Shown here: one piece after another, positions 10,356 through 20,111 of the stretch
Position numbering within the stretch: the stretch's first letter is position 1
Layout of the letters: each line of letters starts with the position of its first letter
Source of the DNA: Excoecaria cochinchinensis
Lineage: Eukaryota > Streptophyta > Magnoliopsida > Malpighiales > Euphorbiaceae
DNA length: 64,000 nucleotides
NCBI GenBank assembly: GCA_947683425.1
Contig: CANTUQ010000119.1
Coordinates: 5,419,001 to 5,483,000, forward strand
Direction of reading: 5' to 3'
Translations under genes and position numbers: made by a program
The notes under the pieces: model-generated
Told to the model about the DNA's origin: nothing
The model's database searches: none
Seen by the model: only the letters and a program-made list of their open reading frames with translations

Positions 10356-11910
10356 GGAGCAAAATCTAAATTCCCCTCTTTCTTTCTTTTCCTTTTCTTT
10401 TCTTAACCCTAGACAAGTGTCAAGTTCCTAGTGGAGGGATTTGGTCACTCACACCCTAACTAAGTGCATCACACACACACACAAAACTCTCCCAACTAAC
10501 ACATACTCTACAATTATATGCACAACACACACAACCATAACCCACTAGTGCATATCCTACCATGGTGCACTCATGCACACACACAACTCTAACCCAATTA
10601 ATTCACACCAAGGCACCATGCATGTACCCACGTGCTAGCAAAACCCTTAAAACAAGCAAAATTACCAAAATGCCCTTATGATACAGAACTTATGCAAATG
10701 CACACATATACAGATATGGCGTATTCGACTAGGGGGCAAACGGGGTGTGACATTCACATTTGGAAAGCCATAAATGGGCAAGTAAATATCAAAGCAATAA
10801 ATTACAATAATACAAGGAGCGGAATACAACTCCTTTTTGTAAATGTGCGATACATACACGAATCGGGGCATTGCTTATTTTGAGGACTTTGGTCCTCGCA
10901 TGCATCATTATTAAATTGGATGTTTTTTTTATTTGTGATGATTTTTATTGGATAAAAATAGGGCATTGGACCCTTGCATTTATACAAACCTCATTTTTAT
11001 TGAGTATAAAACATTGATCCATTTTTACACTTAACGAGATATGAAAAGAGTATATCCATGTACATAAAATAGTCAATAAATAACAAATGAAGGAAATAAT
11101 CAAGAAGGTTAGGAAACTAAACCGGACGAAATCCTCCGAATATGGTAGATAACCCCTCAAGCTCAGGATGGTCCCGGGAAATCAATACATTGCTCACAGA
11201 AAGTTAAAGGATGTCAATATAAAAAGAATCAACATAAATAAAGTCAAAAGAACTTGAAAGAGATAGAAAAGATTTGAAGATGTGGAGACAGAACCCAGCG
11301 ACGGCCTTTCTTAGGTGACCGACGGGCGTCTGTCAAATTGATCGACATGTCCGTCGCTCACTCAAGTGGAAGAGCGTCTGTGAGTGGGGTGACCGACGGG
11401 CATCGGTAAAGAAGATGACCCGTCGGTCACCACTATCTCCGAAAAAATAGTAGAAAGGACTCTTTTTTGAAAGTCAAAAAAAGGTTTTAACACAAAATGA
11501 GATAAATAGAGTCAAAATAAAGAAGAATAATGACAAAATTGAAAGAATCAACAAAATAAGGAGTAAATATGAAATGATATGGAGAAGGAATCCGGAATAT
11601 TCACCCTCAGATAATTGCTTTGAGTGAGATTCTTGTTTTGATTAGAGCCCTACGTGTTCCACGAAAAGCAAGATGAAGGATCAAGAGAAGGAAAATGGAT
11701 TATTTCCTCCTTAACCCCTCAAGAGACTGATTTTTGGAATCAAGATTAAAAGAAAACTAATTGATTTTAGTTTCTTTTAATGATTTTGATCCTTCAATTA
11801 AAAGAAATCCTTTATGAATGTGTTTGCTGGAAGAGAGAGAAAATATGCTTGAATTTTGGAAGAGTTTCTTGAAAATTTTTTAGAACGCTTTTCAAGTGAA
11901 AATTCGGAGC

Positions 11911-11920
11911 TTTTATAAGC
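11911..11920 (-). promoter_or_regulatory. TATA box of element C, 3' LTR copy
   Basis: The minus strand reads GCTTATAAAA, directly downstream (in element sense) of the GC-rich inverted-repeat array. The 5' LTR has the same box at about 27639-27648. Confidence 0.65.
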
Positions 11921-11927
11921 CAGACAC

Positions 11928-12215
11928 GACCGACAGGCGTCGGTGTATGGAGGCGGGCGTCGGAAGAATCCTTCTGACACAAGGATTCGTCCGACGACCC
12001 TGCCACATCCATCGACGGGCGTCGGAAAGGTTGCGTGCTCCGGGAAACCAGGCGGCGCTCTGACAGGGGCGGTGATTTTCCGACGGGCGTCGGAAAGGTT
12101 GCGTGCTCCCGGAAACCAGGCGGCGCTCTGACAGGGGTGGTGATTTTTCGACGGGCATCGGAAAATACCACAGGCCGTCTGTGACCCTAAGCGATGGGTT
12201 GGCCGTCTGTGGAGG
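11928..12215 (-). repeat. U3 array of ACCGACGGGCGTCGGT-type inverted repeats, 3' LTR of C
   Basis: Several CGACGGGCGTCGG palindromes lie immediately upstream of the TATA box in element sense. This LTR has a 68-bp unit in two tandem copies (the CGGAAAGGTTGCG start recurs at 12023 and 12091). The other LTR has one copy there but an extra CGGGCTGGCC unit elsewhere. So the array has changed copy number since insertion. Confidence 0.85.
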
Positions 12216-12589
12216 AAAAATTTACCTTTTTGACTCGAAAAATCCCCTATTTTCTCCCCCTCTGCCTACGAAAGGTAAAAGGACTCACTTCTCGTGGAAC
12301 GCGGGACTAAAAACCTCCAAATCCCAACCATTTATACAGGCTCGGATACTAATTTCATCATAGGGTAACCTCTGATCCGGACCGCTCAGGGACACAGTTG
12401 CCCCCAGTTTTGGGGAAACTAGTGCACAAGCGCCTAGATAAGCCAAAACTCAGAGAAGGGACAGAAAGAAAGAAGGCGTACCTGCGACAGTTCTTACCTT
12501 TCGTGCCTTTTGCCGGGTAGACCTCGTCTCGGTCCGTTTGGCGATGCGAAGATACCCCTACCGGTCCCGTCTTGACTTGTAGGTGTTGG

Positions 12590-13395
12590 TGACATATAGC
12601 ATTCTCTAGTTACGAACTCGAAGCGAAGAGCAATGTTTCTCTAACTGCAACTTCGATCTGAAGTTCCCTTGCTAACCCCCATCCGATCTGCAAGGTGCGT
12701 AGCACTCTCTGGCTATCGCGTGAACTATGAGATACGGCACTCTCTGGCTACAATCTCGATCTGTGAAGAGCAGTGTTTCTCTAACTGCATCTTCGATCTG
12801 AAGTTCCCTTGCTAACCCCCATCCGATCTGCAAGGTGCATAGCACTCTCTGGCTATCGCGTGAACTGTGAGATGCGGCACTCTCTGGCTACAATCTCGAT
12901 CTGTGAAGAGCAGTGTTTCTCTAACTGCGTCTTCGATTGGTGAGAAGCGGTAATCTCTGACCATAGTCTCGAGGTGAAGAGTAGTATTCTCTAACTACAA
13001 CTTCGATTTCTGCTGGCCTCATCTCGGCTTGCGCAGGGTTGAAGAGATGTAGCTCTCTCTGGCTACAAACTCGGTGTGAAGAGCAGTGTTTCTCTAACTG
13101 CATAGATCTAAAGTTCCCTTGCTAACCCCCATCCGATCTGTAAGGTGCGTAACGCTCTCTGGCCGTCGCGTGCACTGTGAGATGCAGCACTCTCTGGCTA
13201 CAATCTTGGTCTGTGAAGAGCAGTGTTTCTCTAACTGCAGCTTCGATTGGTGAGAAGCGGTACTCTTTGACCACAGTCTTGAGGTGAAGAGTAGTATTCT
13301 CTAACTACAACTTCAATTTCTGCTGGCCTCATCTCGGCTTGCGCAGGGTTGAAGAGATGTAGTGCTCTCTGGCTACAAACTCGGAATGAAGAGGA
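12590..13395 (-). repeat. tandem repeats in the 3' untranslated region of element C
   Basis: A unit with GAAGAGCAGTGTTTCTCTAA starts at 12625, 12765 and 12905, a period of 140 bp, and again at 13078 and 13215. A higher-order block with GAAGCGGTA..CTCTGACC recurs at a distance of about 309 bp (12945 and 13254). Arrays in this position are typical of Tat/Ogre elements and can seed satellite DNA. No coding capacity is seen. From 13396 to 13813 the sequence is AT-rich without a recognisable feature. Confidence 0.9.
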
Positions 13396-14275
13396 GGAAT
13401 CCTCGCTGGGTTCCCCGTTCCAAAGAAAAAAACTTAGGCGCCCTTGTTCGGACTTTCAATCGATGCCTGCGTTTGGATCAATGTTTCTCTGTACCTACAT
13501 GATAAAAAGGTTTTGTTAATTCACGTTTGAGTTGTTATCTTTCAACATGTTTATTAATGGCGTGATTTTGCTTTATCTGTTATGCCATGTTTCATTTATA
13601 TTCTTCTTTATTGAGTTGTTATTCATCATTTTTGTTTTCCTTGTTTTAGAATATGAGTGAATGTGAAGGCATATATTCATCTGTAATATGAATGAATCAT
13701 AAATAACTGAATAAATGCATAAATCTTGAAAACGAAAGTTTTCCACTAGAAATATCTATTTTGTACAATGTATATATAAAGTGTAAATGTACAAAAATAT
13801 GACTCCCTGAATGTCATAGGGGTGTGTAGTCAGAGGGCTCATCGAGATCCTCATCATCCGATATGTGCACTGTCCCTAGCGAAGGTGGAGGAGAAGCTGG
13901 CCGTGCCGGAGGTGGAGGCTGAGCCGTGGAGGGTCCTGCCTCAGCGTCGTGGGTCTGCCTGAATCGGACCTGAGCATAGCCATCAAAGAAAGGCTGGGTG
14001 CAAGTCCTCATGAACCCTAAGGTCTCGGATACTGTGTCTCCCAACTTCTTGAACGCCTGGCTCATCTGAACGGTCTGCTCGCTGGCAGCCCTCCTCATAT
14101 GCTCTAGGCGCTGCTCTGTCTGCTCCCTGAACTCCCTCATAGCCTGAGACAAGGGTGGGAGTATCCCCTCTATCGCCTGGATGCGGGATCTCAGAGAGTC
14201 GAGCGACTCGCCGATCATTTATAGGGTGATGTCAACCCTCTGAGACGCCTGGTCCTGTGACGTCCTTAAATCATG

Positions 14276-14473
14276 AGCGAGCTGCTGCCTGAGCTCCCTC
14301 TGACCCTGGGCAACCTGCTCGATCAGCCTCACCTGCTCACCTCTGAAGACCTCTATGACCCAAGCCTGCTCATCCCTGAAAGTATCTATGATCCGGGCCT
14401 GCTCCCTTGCCGTATGCTCGATGTAGCCGGCCTGCTCCTGAGCTAACCGCTCCACCGACTGGGACTGCTCTTG
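14276..14473 (-). repeat. six hendecad (11-residue) coiled-coil repeats
   Basis: Six consecutive 33-bp units encode QEQSQSVERLA, QEQAGYIEHTA, REQARIIDTFR, DEQAWVIEVFR, GEQVRLIEQVA and QGQRELRQQLA. Each is 11 residues; most have E-Q at positions 2-3 and hydrophobic residues at position 7. This is an unusually regular hendecad pattern, without gaps. Confidence 0.9.
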
Positions 14474-15823
14474 AATAGCAGCCTTCTGGCGGTCCAACCT
14501 CTCGTGAATAGCTCTGTCCCTCTCATCCTGTCATCACTCTAAGGCTATGAACATGAAAGTGAGGAGCTGAGAGAAGTCAGGCTGTGCTGGCTGCTACTGT
14601 GGTGGCTCTGGAGGCGGTACTGCGGAGGTGGATGCCCTTGGGTCACCTCGAGAATACGGATGATACCTCTTGGGGGGCCTGTGGGTAGTCCTCTGCACCC
14701 TGACACTCGGCGCTCGGGATACTGGTGAGGCGGCAAAGAGCTCATCCATCGTGAACTCCATGTCGAAATTCAACGAAGTCCTGGGCTGCTCCTGCTGCGG
14801 TAGCGGTGGCACAGTCTGAGGCTGAGGAGGCTCTGGCTCTGAGTGTGGAGGCTGATGCTCTGGCTGAGGTTTGGGCTGAGGCTGGAGCTCTGGCTGTGGA
14901 GGCATATCCTCTGGGTGCTCCGGGCGGTCTCGATCTGGACCCAAGGGTGGAAGTGAGAACATCCGCCGGGTCTCGTTAATGGTCAGCACCCTGTAGGCCT
15001 CTGCCTGCCCTGATATCGGGGAGATCATCCCTATCTGCACTGCCGCTGTGGCATCCACATGGATCCCCCCTCCAAGGGTCCTCTTAACCTGTCAGGGGCA
15101 ACTCCCAACCTCAAAAGCAACCGGGTGATAACTCCTCCCACTATCACCACCTGTGTTAATCCTCTACCGACTCTCGTCAAGTTGGCCAAGATCTCATGGC
15201 TAATGTTGAGACACTGGCCTGCCACCATAGCCCAGAGGCTCTTGATCTCGGCCGCGTTAAGCGACCCTGGATTACCAGCTCGACCTAGGTACGAACTGGA
15301 TAGCACTCTGTGCAAATACCGGAGTGCCTGAGACACCAGTACGGTGCTCTTCGCTGTATCATGATCATGCAGCACTCCCGGTAGGGCAATAACTGCCCAA
15401 TGGGCGCGTCTCACCGCTCGCCGTGGGATCTCGACCCCCTCCTCTGTAGGGATCCCCATGGCCTGTGCGAATCTCTGCCTGGTAATACTGTAATGGTCGT
15501 CGTTGAACCAAAACTGGACCACCCCTGGCTCGGTGTCTGAACTCTGAAAACTGCCATAGCGGAGAGTGGCTAGGACCTGGCGAGTAGCCTCTGGAAAAGT
15601 CTGGAAGGAGGGGTCAAGGAACTCTGTCCACCCAGCACCCTTGACAAGCAAATCAAACTCTGGGGCCATCCCTAGGGCCTCTAGGAACGGCCGGGATACG
15701 AAACAGCTGGCCTGAAGCTCTACCTGAGCCAACGCTCTATACCTCTGAGCTGACTCATCATCCATCCAACCCGGAACTACGACCTCGGGCTGGGCCTGCG
15801 GGGCTCTGCATCTGGGAGGCATC

Positions 15824-16537
15824 CTGCAAAGGAGAAAAAATTAGATAGCGAAAATTCAACAAAACAAGTATTATTAGACTTATTTTTCAAAGTGAAGGCC
15901 CATTTAGGCCTCACCAGGGCAATAGCGGCCCGAACACAAGATAGAAAACTGATAACAAATGAAAAGGGCGAACGTCCTGTTAAAGGAAGTTGCCCAACAT
16001 GCCTCGCGCATATCAAAGCAGAAGCAACACGCAATTAGCATGGCAATAATTCGAAGTGAATGAAAATGGGCCTTCTAGGCCCCAAGGCATGCATTATACA
16101 CAAAAATATTCAATTTTAGAACAAATAATAAAAATTTGGGCAGCACCCCGGCAAGGGTATGCCCAACCTCCTGCATAAAAAGGCACCAAATTAGGCCTCA
16201 GGCCTCAACAGCGATATACGCACAAATGGGACGCACCCCGGCAAGAGTGTGTCCCCAACAACACAAAAAACGGCCTCAAGCCTCAAAAGCAATATATATG
16301 CACAGAATAGTGCGCTAGAAAGTGTAATTCTAAAGCGCCAAAGTTATAGAAAAATTCTATTTCTATGTGATCATGCAAAGGTTCAGATTTAATTTCACAA
16401 AAAATTAAAGAGAATGGACAGCATTCTCCCTAAATTTCTAAGGCATCTAAAGCATTCTAATCATTTCTAAGGTTAAAGGAAGAAGAAATGAAGAAATAAA
16501 TTGAATAAAATTCAAAAAAAAGTAGTTATTTACTTAC
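15824..16537 (-). other. predicted 5' UTR intron of the sense accessory gene
   Basis: On the minus strand a strong donor GTAAGTA begins at 16537 and a pyrimidine-rich acceptor CTCCTTTGCAG ends at 15824, one base before the ATG. The intron contains two or three copies of a GGCAGCACCCCGGCAAG / GGCCTCAGGCCTC unit (about 16080-16290). Splicing is inferred from consensus only. Confidence 0.55.
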
Positions 16538-16730
16538 TTATAGTCGTGAGAAGTGTAGAAACTGAAGAAATATAAATATCCAAGCACCCGGTGAGTAGAG
16601 AATGCGAAATTATAAAGAAATCGCGAAAAAAGAAGGAAAAACGCTTGAAAAACACTAAAAAAATGCAAAAAAAAACCGTTTGAGAGAGAAAATGAAAGGG
16701 ACAGCAGGCGCTGCATCGTCTGTCACTCGC

Positions 16731-16934
16731 CCTTATATAGAATTTCGTGACCGACAGGCTGGGCGTCTATAGGAGCGACCGACGGGCTGGCCGTCTGTCA
16801 CTCAATAAATGCGAGTTAATGCGCGTGATGAATGCAAATGCTGACGTATGTGTCTGCCAGGTGGATCTCTACCGACGGGCAGGCCGTCTCTTAGGAGAGG
16901 CGGGTAGGCCGTCGGTGACACTTCCCTATAAATT
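16731..16934. promoter_or_regulatory. bidirectional promoter between the two accessory genes of element C
   Basis: A minus-strand TATA box (CTATATAAGG, 16731-16740) and a plus-strand TATA box (CCTATAAATT, 16925-16934) face outward. Between them lie GACCGACAGGC..GGCGTC, GACCGACGGGC..GGCCGTC and ACCGACGGGCAGGCCGTC inverted repeats. They are of the same kind as those just upstream of the LTR TATA box of this element. So the LTR core promoter layout appears twice, back to back, inside the element. Promoter function is inferred from layout. Confidence 0.6.
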
Positions 16935-17002
16935 CTTACAAAATTTTGCTCCTCTTATGTCTCTTCATTTTCCAACATCTTAAGCCTTTCATCTTTCTTA
17001 GC

Positions 17003-18366
17003 ATGTCTTCTTCTCTAGCCCAAAGGATGCACCGTATCTTAGATGACAAACACACTTGGGAAGAAGGTGCCCTTTCCTCTCTGTCTGGGCTGAAATATGT
17101 TTGCCGGGTCAAAGTCGATCAGAACCTCCTTCTGGCAGTGACCCACTTCTGGAACCCCCGGTTTCACGTCTTCCAGTTCACCTACCAGGAACTGTGCCCT
17201 TTGCCTGGAGAGTTAGCTGCCATTCTTGGAGCCTAGTTCCCTCCTAGCGCTCTGCCTTGCGTCCCCCGCTGCGGCCTATTCCAGACCCGGGACATAGCTA
17301 TGGCTCTTGGCATAACTTCTTCTGAGGCCACCCGTCTGATTCCTCCGGGTTCTTCCTTTGCTCTGGGGCCACTGATCGAGGCTCTGGATCAGTTCACTGA
17401 CATCCCCATCTACCGGTAAGCATCATATTCTTGTTTTGCATGGTGAACTTCCTCACTGTTGTTCCAGGGGGTTTGACAGGTGACTCCCGCCTGTTCGGAG
17501 TCCTGAGCGACTTTCATCTGGGATTATCACCCTTACCACTCATTCTGGCTAAAACCATTCTGGGCTTGGACGCTTTAAGCTTTGGATCCACCACAACCTT
17601 TACCGGCAGCCCCTTATTGCTCCAGGTACGTCATTATTTTAAAGGTAGTGCGTCCCTTATGGATTTTCATACTAAATTTTCTTAGCGGGAGGTGCGTCCT
17701 TTCGAATTTTCACACAACCCTATGCCTTATTTTTGCCTGCAGTAAACCCTACTTACTCCAGTAGCTTTTTTCTTTTTCTTTCTTTTTCTTCTCTTTTTTT
17801 TTCTTTTTTTTTTATTTTTTTTATTATTTTTTTCTTTTTAGATTTGGCTGCAAGAGAAACTGAGGATGCTGTCTGAGCCACCTCCTCGGGTTACCCCACA
17901 GTACTCGCCGAATCACTTTCTTCCGCGTCAACGACTACATGGGTGTGCCGCTGCTGGTGAAGGCATTGCCAGATTTGGCGAGCTGTCAGATGATGACATA
18001 CGTTTCACGTCTGCCTGGCTCCCACTGTCTCATGTGGTCATTGATGGGCCATCGGGGTGTGTTCCCCTCTGTGGGCTCCGTCGAGCCACCTTCTGCATCA
18101 CCTCTCGATGTACGTGTCAGCTCGGGATGACCCAGGATGTAGTGAGGGTTCCCTTATCTTTCCAGGGAGGAGCTATCTTGGCTGCGTTTGCTTCTCGGTA
18201 TCATGAGCTATGGGGCAAACTACCAGTGAAGACTGTTATCCCGAGGTTCGGCAGTCATTCTGTGTCTTCGACTAATGAGTACAAGAAGTGGATCCTTAGT
18301 CCAGCATCTGATAACAGGACACGAGGGCTCAAGCATTTGGTCGGCAAGAGCAGCAGCAGGACTTAG
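17003..18366 (+). pseudogene. antisense accessory gene (plant mobile / DUF7745-like), three exons
   Basis: It runs opposite to gag-pol. Exon 1 (17003-17415) encodes MSSSLAQRMHRILDD and then LLAVTHFWNPRFHVFQF with LCPLPGELAAILGA, the pattern of plant mobile / DUF7745-type domains. It ends at donor GGTAAGC. Exon 2 (about 17469-17625) encodes GLTGDSRLFGVLSDF to SPLLLQ and ends at CAG|GTACGT. Exon 3 (17842-18366) follows a long T-rich tract and reads IWLQEKLRMLSEPP to an intact stop. I chose ATG 17003 because the TATA box is at 16925-16934. Damage: a TAG at 17234-17236 and one extra G at the exon 2 acceptor. The role is unknown. Antisense genes in this position are known from Tat elements. Confidence 0.6.
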
Positions 18367-18755
18367 CTTAGCTTACATATGTATTTCTTTTGGTGCTACA
18401 TTTCTTTTTAATGCAGAACTAGAAAATGACAAAAATGAGAAGAATAATATTCATTCTATTTCACGAAATTGTGTACATTTTCGTATAATTTCAGCATACA
18501 TGATCAGTTTTGGCATTTACTCAGCCGCTTACGCGCGGTTAATACATGAAACCAAATTTTAACAGCATCAACTCCTGTTACCAATCGGCCCTCTCGGGTT
18601 TTCACGATCGGACATTTTCTCTCATGCCTCTAATTTTTGCACAGGATGCCTTTATTCGGTTTTCACCCTGACGAGGCGCCCAATTTTTGCACGGCCGCCT
18701 TTTTTTCGGTTTTCGACCTGCAGGGCATTTTATTCTCTTCTTTTTATTTTGGTCT
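18367..18755 (-). other. 3' untranslated block of element C shared with element K
   Basis: Just after the integrase stop, short repeats of the form TTTTTGCAC..GGTTTTC(A/G)(A/C)CC occur three times. They match 62760-62930 in element K. They are transcribed non-coding sequence of the element. No gene is seen here. Confidence 0.75.
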
Positions 18756-20111
18756 TTAGCCGTGGAACCTTTTGAGTATGTCGACGTTGATTGGTTCTTT
18801 GAATTCGTTCCCATCACTATCAGACAAGATTGCAGCTCCTTTGGACAGCAGCCTTTTAAGGATATACGGCCCCTCCCAGATAGGTCTGAATTTCCCTCTA
18901 ATATCTAGTATGCCTGGCCTCATCTGCTTGAACACCAAGTCCCCTTCTCTCAGCGGATGCTTTCTCACCTTCTTTCCGAAAGTCCTTGCCAATTTCTTCT
19001 GGTAAATCTGGTTATGATAATAAGCTTTCAGCCTACTCCCGTCCAGTAAGTTCAAGTGCTGCAACCTTTGCCGTGCCCATTCGGCCTCCGGAACTTGGGC
19101 TTCCAAGACCACCCTCAGTGATTTGAGCTCTATCTCAACTGGCAATACTGCTTCCATTCCGTATACCAGGGAAAATGGTGTAGCATCTGTAGACATCCTT
19201 ACCGTTGTTCTATATCCCCACAGGGCGAAGGGTAACTTTTCAGCCCAGTCTTTGTAGGTTTGGACCATCTTGGACAGGATCTTCTTCATATTCTTATTCG
19301 CGGCCTCCACTGCTCCATTTGCTTGTGGTCGGTAGGGGAAAGATTTATGATGCTCGACACCATACTTCTCGAGGAGTTTCCTGGTTTCCCCCATGAATTG
19401 CACCCCATTGTCAGACACTACGTGATGAGGGAGGCCATATCTGCAGATCAGATTCCTTTCTATGAACTTGGCCATATCCCTCGCGTCAATCTTTTTGAAG
19501 GATTCTACCTCTACCCATTTGGTAAAATAATCAATTGCGACTATGATGTATCTGTGCCCATTGGATGCCGTAGGGCGAATCTCCCCAATGATATCTATCC
19601 CCCAAGTAGCGAAAGGCCAAGGTGATGTCAGGTTATGTAGCTCTGATACTGGCAGGTGTCTCAAGTCTGCGTATTGTTGGCACAACTGGCATTGCTTGAC
19701 ATATTTCGAGCAGTCATTGTCTATCGTAAGCCAATAGAAGTCTTGTCTCATAATCTTCTTGGCTAAGGTCAAACCGTTCATGTGGGCCCCACAGACACCT
19801 GCATGGGTTTCCTCCATCACTTTGCGGGCTTCTTTTTCATTCAAGCACCTGAGCTGAATCCCGTCTGACTGTCTTTTGTACAACACCCCTTCCAAGGATA
19901 TGAACTGAGTAGAAAGCTTCCGGACCATCCTCTGGTCTTTCTCAGTAGCTTCTTCTGGAAATTTATTGTTTTCCAAGTAATTCATGATGTCGAAGTACCA
20001 TGGTTTCCCATCCGCCACTTCTACTTCCATTACAGGCTTGATCTCAAAGCTGGGCTTCTCAGAACTCGAAATCAGTACTGGCTTCATAACTACTCCTTCA
20101 GGATTATCCCA
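18756..20111 (-). CDS. integrase of element C (open, no chromodomain)
   Basis: The zinc finger has H632, H639, C670 and C673 (HAGVCGAHMNG..KQCQLCQQ), counted from the Met at 21701. The DDE core has D702 (WGIDIIGEI), D763 (VVSDNGVQF) and E798 (NGAVEAANK), with the normal 35-residue second spacing. The C-terminus (LVFKQMRPGILDIRGKFRPIWEGPYI) is the GPF/Y-type module. It ends KRFHG and a stop at 18756, the same end as K. There is no chromodomain, as usual for Tat. Confidence 0.93.
   Translation of the reverse strand, partial: WDNPEGVVMKPVLISSSEKPSFEIKPVMEVEVADGKPWYFDIMNYLENNKFPEEATEKDQRMVRKLSTQFISLEGVLYKRQSDGIQLRCLNEKEARKVMEETHAGVCGAHMNGLTLAKKIMRQDFYWLTIDNDCSKYVKQCQLCQQYADLRHLPVSELHNLTSPWPFATWGIDIIGEIRPTASNGHRYIIVAIDYFTKWVEVESFKKIDARDMAKFIERNLICRYGLPHHVVSDNGVQFMGETRKLLEKYGVEHHKSFPYRPQANGAVEAANKNMKKILSKMVQTYKDWAEKLPFALWGYRTTVRMSTDATPFSLVYGMEAVLPVEIELKSLRVVLEAQVPEAEWARQRLQHLNLLDGSRLKAYYHNQIYQKKLARTFGKKVRKHPLREGDLVFKQMRPGILDIRGKFRPIWEGPYILKRLLSKGAAILSDSDGNEFKEPINVDILKRFHG

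Larger units (their letters stand above)
8203..10752 (-). mobile_element. Solo LTR N (Tekay type, beta family) inserted in C's 3' LTR
   Basis: 2550 bp from TGTAACACCCC to GGGGTGTGACA, flanked by the perfect 5-bp duplication TTCAC (8198-8202 and 10753-10757). No internal domain is present, so it arose by LTR-LTR recombination. Read on the minus strand it starts TGTCACACCCCGTTTGCCC, almost the same as element D's LTR, and its end is also shared with D. The uninterrupted C LTR (around 26480) confirms the empty site. It contains the GC palindrome array, the GCATGC site (9043-9052) and the two-hairpin motif. Confidence 0.93.
7747..12406 (-). repeat. 3' LTR of element C, interrupted by solo LTR N
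   Basis: About 2.1 kb once N (8203-10752 plus a 5-bp duplication) is removed, and closely matching 26027-28083. Its element-sense end is TGTGACGCGC on the plus strand at 7747. The other terminus is set at 12406 by alignment to the 5' LTR, give or take about 12 bp, because GGGGGCAAC there could instead be polypurine tract. It contains a U3 inverted-repeat array (11928-12215), a TATA box (11911-11920) and a U5 copy of the primer-site core (7878-7888). Confidence 0.88.
13814..16705 (-). pseudogene. element-sense accessory gene: ATHILA-ORF1-like domain plus coiled coil
   Basis: Exon 2 starts with ATG at 15822, right after a TTTGCAG acceptor, and runs to 13814 (about 669 codons). Residues about 15-255 resemble the ATHILA ORF1 family (HYSITRQRFAQAMGIPTEE, LRYLHRVL, LNAAEIKSLWAMVAG, VIVGGVITRLLLRLG). 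A Pro/Gln-rich linker, six 11-residue coiled-coil repeats, a second coil and an acidic tail (SDDEDLDEPSDYTPL) follow. It is broken by a one-base shift in a G6 run (15065-15070) and by stops at 14594, two adjacent stops near 14540 and one at 14219, mostly CGA-to-TGA or CAA-to-TAA. Its promoter is probably the TATA at 16731-16740. Function is unknown. A nucleic-acid or particle-associated role would be inference only. Confidence 0.7.

Noticed and set aside
17762..17840. Long T-rich tract as a retroposed poly(A) tail
   Set aside because: It lies between a good donor and exon 3 of the antisense gene and is better explained as the polypyrimidine tract of intron 2.
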